Below, in pieces: positions 58,754-64,000 of a DNA stretch of 64,000 nt. Within the stretch, counting starts at the first letter, position 1; every line of letters starts with the position of its first letter. Made by a program: the position numbers and the translations under genes. The stretch is from Glebionis coronaria (taxonomy: Eukaryota; Streptophyta; Magnoliopsida; Asterales; Asteraceae): positions 389,302,974 through 389,366,973 of the forward strand of contig CM046878.1 of assembly GCA_025667525.1 (NCBI GenBank). Reading direction: 5' to 3'. The notes beneath the pieces are model-generated. The model was given only the letters and a program-made list of their open reading frames with translations. It searched no databases and had not been told where the DNA came from.

Positions 58754-58767
58754 AAGTGTAGGGGATT
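58754..58767 (+). promoter_or_regulatory. Polypurine tract of element B
   Basis: AAGTGTAGGGGATT immediately before the 3' LTR TGATAGG. Three near-identical motifs lie further upstream. Confidence 0.65.
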
Positions 58768-60674
58768 TGATAGGTGCGTAAACACCCATCCTTTTTACCA
58801 CTTAACTACAATAATAACCAAGCCAAAACGTGTATTTTATGTCGTAAATGTCAGAATTATGCGTGGTTTATGTTTTTGTTGTGATTTAGGACGAAAATGT
58901 GAAAAGGGGAGAAAACACGGGCATTCACGGGCTTTTGTCGAAGAAAAAGAAAAAAGACGAAGTCAAGAAATCAAGAGTGCAAAAAGAACGGAAGTCCAAG
59001 ACCAATTCTGAAGATTTATCGAAGAAAAAGTCAAAAGACGGAAGTTTACTAAAAGCCGAAGAACTGAAGTCTAATTTATTGAAGAAATTACAAGACGAGT
59101 TTATTAATCCCGAGACAAAGACGTTAAAGTCAAAGAATTAAGAATACAAGGACTTAATGATGCAATTAAAGAAAGAAGAAAGAGGGGAGGAAGCTTCCTA
59201 AGCACCTCCCTAATCCTCCTATAAATAGGATCCATTTTCATTCCATTTGTTTTTGTTGGCTAGAGTGACACTAGTTCTTCCACCATTTTAATTACCTTGC
59301 ACTTTAATTACATGTCATTTAAATACATTGTCTTGCACCTTAAATTCATTTAATTTCAAGTAAGTTTCCTTTTAATTATTGTCAATCTTTACTTTTATTG
59401 TCAATCTCCTATCTTCCTTTCTTGTTAATCTTTAATCTTTATGTTTATTGTTCATGTTCATGTTTTTGATATTTTATTGATTTGATTAAAGTGGGTTTTG
59501 ATTATTTTGGTTAGATTTGTTAGTTTTGTTGATTTGGATTGATAGGTTATTGTTATTAGATCATTTGTGATTAGTTTGATCTAATCTTTTGGTTGATTTG
59601 ATTATGTTTTGTCTAGATTCGTGTTATTCTTGTTCCTTGTTCTTCGCTACTGTTCAATCACCAGGTTATTCCGGATCAACACCAAATATTTCGAGTGAAG
59701 GTGTTTTGTTGACTGTTCTGAATCAAGCAGGAAGTTCCGAATCAAAGTTTTGTTCAGAAAGTTCCGAATCAGTGGAAGTTCATTCGGAACATCCAACATT
59801 CCGAATCAGGGGAATTCATTCGGAACTAGTTCATTCGGAACATTCCGAACGAAGGATTTGGGGATTGTTCATTCAGAACATCTATTGTTCCGAATCAAGG
59901 GTTCAGACAAGGGTTGTTCATCCGGAACATCAAATATTCCGGATAAGTGGCTGTTCATTCGGAATACAAAATATTCCGGATCAGTGGCTGTTTCATTCGG
60001 AACATTCCGAACGAAGGATTTGGAGAGTGCTCATTCGGAAGATTCAAAGTTCCGAATCAAGAGGTGGTTCATTCGGAATATATTCCGAATCAAGGAGTTC
60101 ATTCGGAACATCAAGTATTCCGAACCAAGGCAATATTCCGAATAAAGAGTTTATTCCGGATAAGTGACATATTCCGAGTAAATGATTTATTCCGGATCAA
60201 GGGTTTTGGTAAATATTCCGAGTGAAGAAGAATCATTCCGAACGAAGGATTACTCCGAATGAGCTGTTTTCAGGTTCTTTTTAGTTTTAGTTTTTAAGTT
60301 TTAATTTTTAAGCTTTACTTTTCCCGCCTTTTTAATTAGTCGCACTTTAAAGTTTACTTGCCTTAGATTTATTTTAGCCTTGCCTTAGTTTAAGTTTTAG
60401 TTGCGTTTTAAGTTTGCCTTAGATAGTTTTAAGTTTGCGTCATTTACTTTTAGTGCCATTTAATTTTTCGTCACGCTTTTAATTTCTTGTCATTTATTTT
60501 CACTTAGATTTAGATTTAAATTACTGCCATTTACTTTAAAGTTTTGCATTTTATTTTTCAACAACGACAAATGTTTTTCTTAACCAAGAACGATTGAGTC
60601 ACACTTAAAACCATTTTTCAATTCGATTAGACATACGACAAAGAACTTTTTAACTAGGTAAAGCCAAGTTATTA
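58768..60674 (+). mobile_element. Element B 3' LTR
   Basis: TGATAGGTGCG to GTTATTA, 1907 bp, followed by AATGC. By eye there are about 13 differences from the 5' LTR in the first 400 bp. It carries its own copy of the TTCCGAA array (59663-60265), including the palindrome at 60071-60090. Confidence 0.85.
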
Positions 60675-60679
60675 AATGC
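60675..60679 (+). repeat. Target-site duplication of element B, right copy
   Basis: AATGC, matching 51443-51447. Confidence 0.85.
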
Positions 60680-60767
60680 CTTGACCGATAAGCACTCTGA
60701 GTTATGCTTCTGAAACAGTCGTTGAAGGAGCAGCGTTAGTGTTCTGTCGAGTGACCCTTTGTGCCAT
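60680..60767 (-). pseudogene. Element A gag N-terminus, cut off by element B
   Basis: It starts at ATG 60767 (MAQRVTRQNTNAAPSTTV), then a TAA at 60702-60704 that looks like a CAA-to-TAA change, then about 20 more bp in frame before the element B insertion. The rest of gag continues at 51447. Confidence 0.7.
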
Positions 60768-61159
60768 TGTTCTATCATACACAAAGATGAGATTTATTAG
60801 TTGGTTAGTAGGATTATATATTAAGCTGCATAAAAATGGGTATGCATAGAATTCACAACAAATTGGGTAACCTGTCAAGATTTTATAATAGTATAAATTC
60901 AAACAAACAAGTAAAGGATGATATATCAATGCTGGTGAACATCAATATAATACAATACAACCGATCTAAGACAGAGATACAACCATCCTGTCTGAGATAG
61001 TGGTACAAATGATTGTAATACTACAAAAGATAACCTACCTACTAAGGTTAGGTGCTACGATACAGATACAACTGAAATGGAAATACAAGTACAAAAGATC
61101 TAAATCATGCGAGCTGAGATGCAACTCAATGCTTGTCATGATGTACAATGAAATCTATC
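60768..61159 (-). other. Element A spacer between ORF0 and gag
   Basis: Noncoding, about 390 bp, no motif recognised. Element C has a comparable 290-bp spacer. Confidence 0.5.
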
Positions 61160-62066
61160 CTACATTAGTATGGCTGTCTGCAGGTGCAGGTGGTCCAGCT
61201 GGTGGTGTGGTGCACGATCATCCTGCATATGAATCATCGCCCTCCTAGTCTCGCTGGAGAATCTCATGGTCTCTAGCAACTGGTGCTGACGCGCTACACC
61301 GACACTCCGTAGGTGGTCTGTCTTAGTAGTGAGTCCCTGATGATGAAGGTCTGCTAGGTCTACGAACGTCCGAAAAGTCTCCTCCTGAGTGAGGATAACA
61401 GCCTGGGTCTCGTATGAGTGACCCTCTAGTGCAGCTAACCGGTAGCGGAGGTAAGCAACCTCATCCAATAACCAATGCATAGTTCCCTGGGTCATACCCA
61501 AAGAACTCTGCGTGGTATGACTCACTAGCCACAACCCAGTAGAGAGATCTATACCTCTCTTGAAGTAAGGCGCGACCCTGCTGGTCCGCCTGCAATAGGG
61601 CATGAATGAGAGCGGCGTCCTGCGCCTGGCGGGCCACAAGTGCGTCGACATGTGCCTGTAGGGCGCCAAGACTGGGTTGTCCAGCTCTTGATCCCTCTCC
61701 GACCTCGAAGGTCGAGTCAGGAACAAAATCACGCCTCCTCTTGCGAGGTGGCAGAGTGCTGGTGGGGTAAGGGTGATGTGCAGAAGGTGGTGGCAATGGT
61801 GGTAAAGAAGGCACAACCTGATCCATCTCCCTAGGAGGAGATGCAGGTACTACAAGCAATGGTGAAGTAGGGGATACAATAGGTTGTGATGGAGTAGGTG
61901 AATCTGAAAGTATGATGACTCCGTCTGGCTGGTCATCTCTGGACTCCATGTCGGATGCGGGTCCAGCAAATACTAACGTCGGCGATACTGGAGTGGTGGT
62001 AGGAGCCATGAGCTCCTCAAAGGTAGTCACAATAGTAGGTGGCGTCATGATATCTGAAAATAGCAT
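61160..62066 (-). pseudogene. Element A upstream ORF (ORF0), one frameshift
   Basis: A counterpart of the element C ORF0. The first frame (62066-61461; the start could be MTPP at 62048) is Pro/Ser/Thr-rich with GVIILSDS at residues 49-56, a SUMO-interaction-like pattern, and PPRKRRRD at 107-113, a likely nuclear signal, followed by FEVGEGSRAG. The second frame (to 61160) is helical (HWLLDEVAYLRYRLAALEGH) and probably coiled coil. The change of frame near 61500 indicates a frameshift. The order acidic or Pro-rich, LSDS motif, basic cluster and coiled coil differs slightly from element C, where the basic clusters come last. Confidence 0.65.
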
Positions 62067-62391
62067 TTCAAAGTTGAGTAAGTTTTTAGCTTACACAATT
62101 CAAAAAGTTTTTTTAAAGTGCATATGCGATGTGGTTTATGTCTTTTAACTATGCTTGTTAAAAGTATAGGTAGATACTTAGGTGATTTACTAACTCAAAG
62201 GTTATAAATCAGTGTGTAACTAGTTCACATAATGTGTATGCTCTATGTACTATATGCATAACTTATAAGGGTTCCCCAAAAATCAACTTCCTTTTTATTT
62301 TATTGATTTTTAAAATTTCAGTTATAGTCCAGTTTAAAATTTTTATTATATTTAAACATTTTATTATCGATCTGGTTCTCTATAACTATGC
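62067..62391 (-). other. Element A leader
   Basis: Noncoding leader between the primer-binding site and ORF0. GTTATAGAGAACC lies right after the primer-binding site, as in element C. Confidence 0.6.
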
Positions 62392-62403
62392 GCTCTGATA
62401 CCA
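62392..62403 (-). other. Element A primer-binding site
   Basis: TGGTATCAGAGC on the minus strand, complementary to plant initiator Met-tRNA, four bases from the 5' LTR. Confidence 0.9.
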
Positions 62404-62407
62404 TTTC

Positions 62408-64000
62408 TGTAACACCCCCAAGTTGGTCAAATGCAGCGGAATAGTAATTGGGGTGTTACTTGGGTGGATCGATAGCACATAGTATATAGAGCAATGATCT
62501 TAAAAGTCATTTAATACAAATTACATGAATCAGTTGTACACACTTAGTATCTTGTTTGTAAACCACATTTATTATAAAATTGAAGTAAATATCCCAGCCT
62601 AATGGTAGACATGATGCTCCTAAAATGCTGGAATCCAATGCATGAACCTGCTTTATTTTCCTGAGAAAACATATAGAGTAAAATGTGGGGGTCAACACGA
62701 AGTTGGTGAATTCACAGGTTTAATTAAATAATAAGTTAATAATATGCCAAAACATCACAAAGATAGTAGAGCACTAAGCTACATACTATAATAGTTCCTA
62801 TTTCCCTGTAATAGAAGCTAGACAAAATAAGTTGTTCGGTACGCCAATTTGGATCTGTCCCGATGTTGTTCCCTCTGTCCGACAATGATGTAAACCTGTT
62901 GCTTGGCCTAAGCGTTTGTGATAGCAAGTCACGCAGGCCGGGTATTGTCAATACCCAAACAGATCTATTCACACATTTCGCGCTACACTATTAACTATTA
63001 CAGTCCACAGGTATGGGGCAAACAATAGGCAATAAGTTGTTGTTGTCGCCAGTGCATGTTTTGCATATTTAAAATATATATATAGTTTTTGTATGTTTTC
63101 TCCCCCAGTTATAAAACAGTAAAGATGGGGCCATGAACTCACCTTAGTGGTAATGATGTGATGATGATGTCACTGAACAAACTGGCACAATATGATCACG
63201 AACCGGAGTAATTACCTAAGTAATTTTAAGTGCCTTAGTAAATGCATATTTAATAATGCATGATGGATGTATGATTTTCAAGGAATGCATGATCACAAGT
63301 TAATATGTTATAACGATTGTCTAAATGTTTATACTTATAAAGAGTTGTGATAAACGTATATTTTTAGTGTCTAAAAATATATAAGTTGACTTAGTAAACG
63401 GGAATAAATTAAATAAATGGATTTTTAATTAAATAACCCGTTAGGTAATATTATATTATTTTCTTAAGTCTTAGAAATAACCCGTAAGGTAATAAATGGA
63501 TTCGTCAGTTTATAAAGTCTCGTAAATAACTTAGTGATTTATTTAATTATCCAAATAACTAAATTTAATAAAATATTTTTATTAATGCTTTTAATTATAT
63601 TTAAATTACAAGTAAACCCTTGTAAGTATGACAAATTACAAAAATAACCTTTAAGGTTTCGTTCGTTAAGTTTATCACACCGTTAGTCCTCGTCCGTTTA
63701 GTTTATTTATAAAGACGCCCTTAGGGCTTGTAAAACTTTTGGGAAATGACAAAACACCCCCCCCCCCCCCCCCCCCCCAAGTCTCCGAATTTATTATACA
63801 AAGAGTTAGAGATTTTTTTAAGTTTCCAAATTGACACTTTCAGTCCCGTGAGTCACGGAAATGTTTTATAAAGTTTATAGGGTTTATGTTTAGTTTCAAA
63901 AATGGCAGGAATGGCCCTTAGGGTCTCAAATATTAATAAAACAAGGCTAGGGCTTGTAAAACTTTACCTAAATGGCAAAAGTGACCCCTTAAGGTCTCAG
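62408..64000 (-). mobile_element. Element A 5' LTR, truncated by window end
   Basis: The plus strand starts TGTAACACCCCCAAG; collinear with 43096-44680. The C run here is 22 long (63757-63778) against 16 in the other LTR. About 14 differences in the first 500 bp by eye. Confidence 0.9.

Larger units (their letters stand above)
56736..58767 (+). other. Element B 3' noncoding region
   Basis: No gene. It contains GCGCTTCTTGGGAGGCAACC (56778-56797), a block I recall from Athila-type elements; four purine motifs AAGTGTAGGGG (56829, 57065, 57120, 58754), the last serving the 3' LTR; and a hairpin at 57094-57115. Large blocks match element D (for example 57781-58140 with 40560-40860 on the other strand). 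Confidence 0.7.
51448..60674 (+). mobile_element. Element B: Athila-like gag-protease element without polymerase
   Basis: A complete 9.2-kb LTR element inside element A gag, bounded by AATGC duplications. It has LTRs (TGATAGG...), an Asp-tRNA-type primer-binding site, one long gag-protease frame, a short hydrophobic tail frame, a 2-kb 3' noncoding region with four purine motifs, and no RT, RNase H or integrase. It must therefore have moved with enzymes from another element. Gag and protease resemble Athila-type elements (HHMIQQVQTNPFRGMP, CETCGGPHSYTDCP, DLGASINLMP). Confidence 0.9.
43096..64000 (-). mobile_element. Element A: Tekay-like chromovirus, continues past window
   Basis: Minus-strand Ty3/gypsy element with 3' LTR at left (43096-46934), pol, gag split by element B, ORF0, primer-binding site and the start of the 5' LTR at right (62408 onward). 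The left flank GCACT (43091-43095) should recur beyond the window as a 5-bp target duplication. Pol has several stops and frameshifts, so it is older and more decayed than element C. Confidence 0.9.

Noticed and set aside
62392..62403. tRNA gene fragment
   Set aside because: Only a 12-base match to a tRNA 3' end, placed exactly between LTR and leader: a primer-binding site.
1..64000. CRISPR arrays, operons and ribosome binding sites
   Set aside because: The window is plant nuclear DNA; the regular repeats found are short motifs inside retrotransposons with no spacer structure of CRISPR type.

Overview
The window is nuclear DNA of a flowering plant and consists almost wholly of nested transposable elements. 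Asteraceae is my best guess for the family, because the Tekay-type upstream ORF and the Copia downstream ORF resemble predicted proteins I remember from Tanacetum-type genomes; this is inference, not a search result. There are no prokaryotic features, no rRNA or tRNA genes and no CRISPR array. I see no intact host gene.

Layout, left to right. 1-3083: the 3' part of a long LTR (family D) inserted into the integrase domain of a Ty1/Copia element. 3084-10788: that Copia element (copia-1, plus strand) with decayed pol, a decayed extra downstream reading frame (ORF3) and a 3' LTR. 10789-16727: the only stretch not assigned to an LTR element, holding exon-like fragments of an unidentified gene and a possible hAT remnant. 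16728-36392: a second Copia element of similar design (copia-2, minus strand), split by a LINE-type ORF1 retrocopy (17615-18677) and by a complete Tekay-like chromovirus C (22446-34757, plus strand). 36393-43095: the 3' part of an Athila-like family D element (minus) inserted in copia-2 pol. 43096 to beyond 64000: a second Tekay-like element A (minus) inserted in D, itself split in gag by element B (51448-60674, plus), an Athila-like element with gag and protease but no polymerase.

The nesting order is therefore copia-2 > D > A > B, with C and the LINE copy as separate hits in copia-2. Junctions are supported by LTR pairs, primer-binding sites, target-site duplications (AATGC for B, TCTTA/TCTTT for C, a 12-13 bp repeat for the LINE copy) and by host reading frames that continue on the far side of each insertion.

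The most unusual signal is in the two Copia elements. Each carries its own short motif (RCGCTGACA in copia-1, CAAGTACYG in copia-2) in one orientation, in clusters spaced about 21 bp apart. The clusters sit at the same four kinds of place in both elements: the integrase-RT linker, the spacer after pol, ORF3, and the LTR upstream of the TATA box. Both elements also share a purine tract AAGGGGAGGT just after pol and a TATA-like sequence about 100 bp before ORF3. A family-specific recognition system, comparable in logic to the VANC/VANDAL anti-silencing system, is one testable explanation. A second notable signal is a short hairpin with GAGGAC at its tip, downstream of the coding region in all four Ty3/gypsy elements, with different stem sequences in different lineages.
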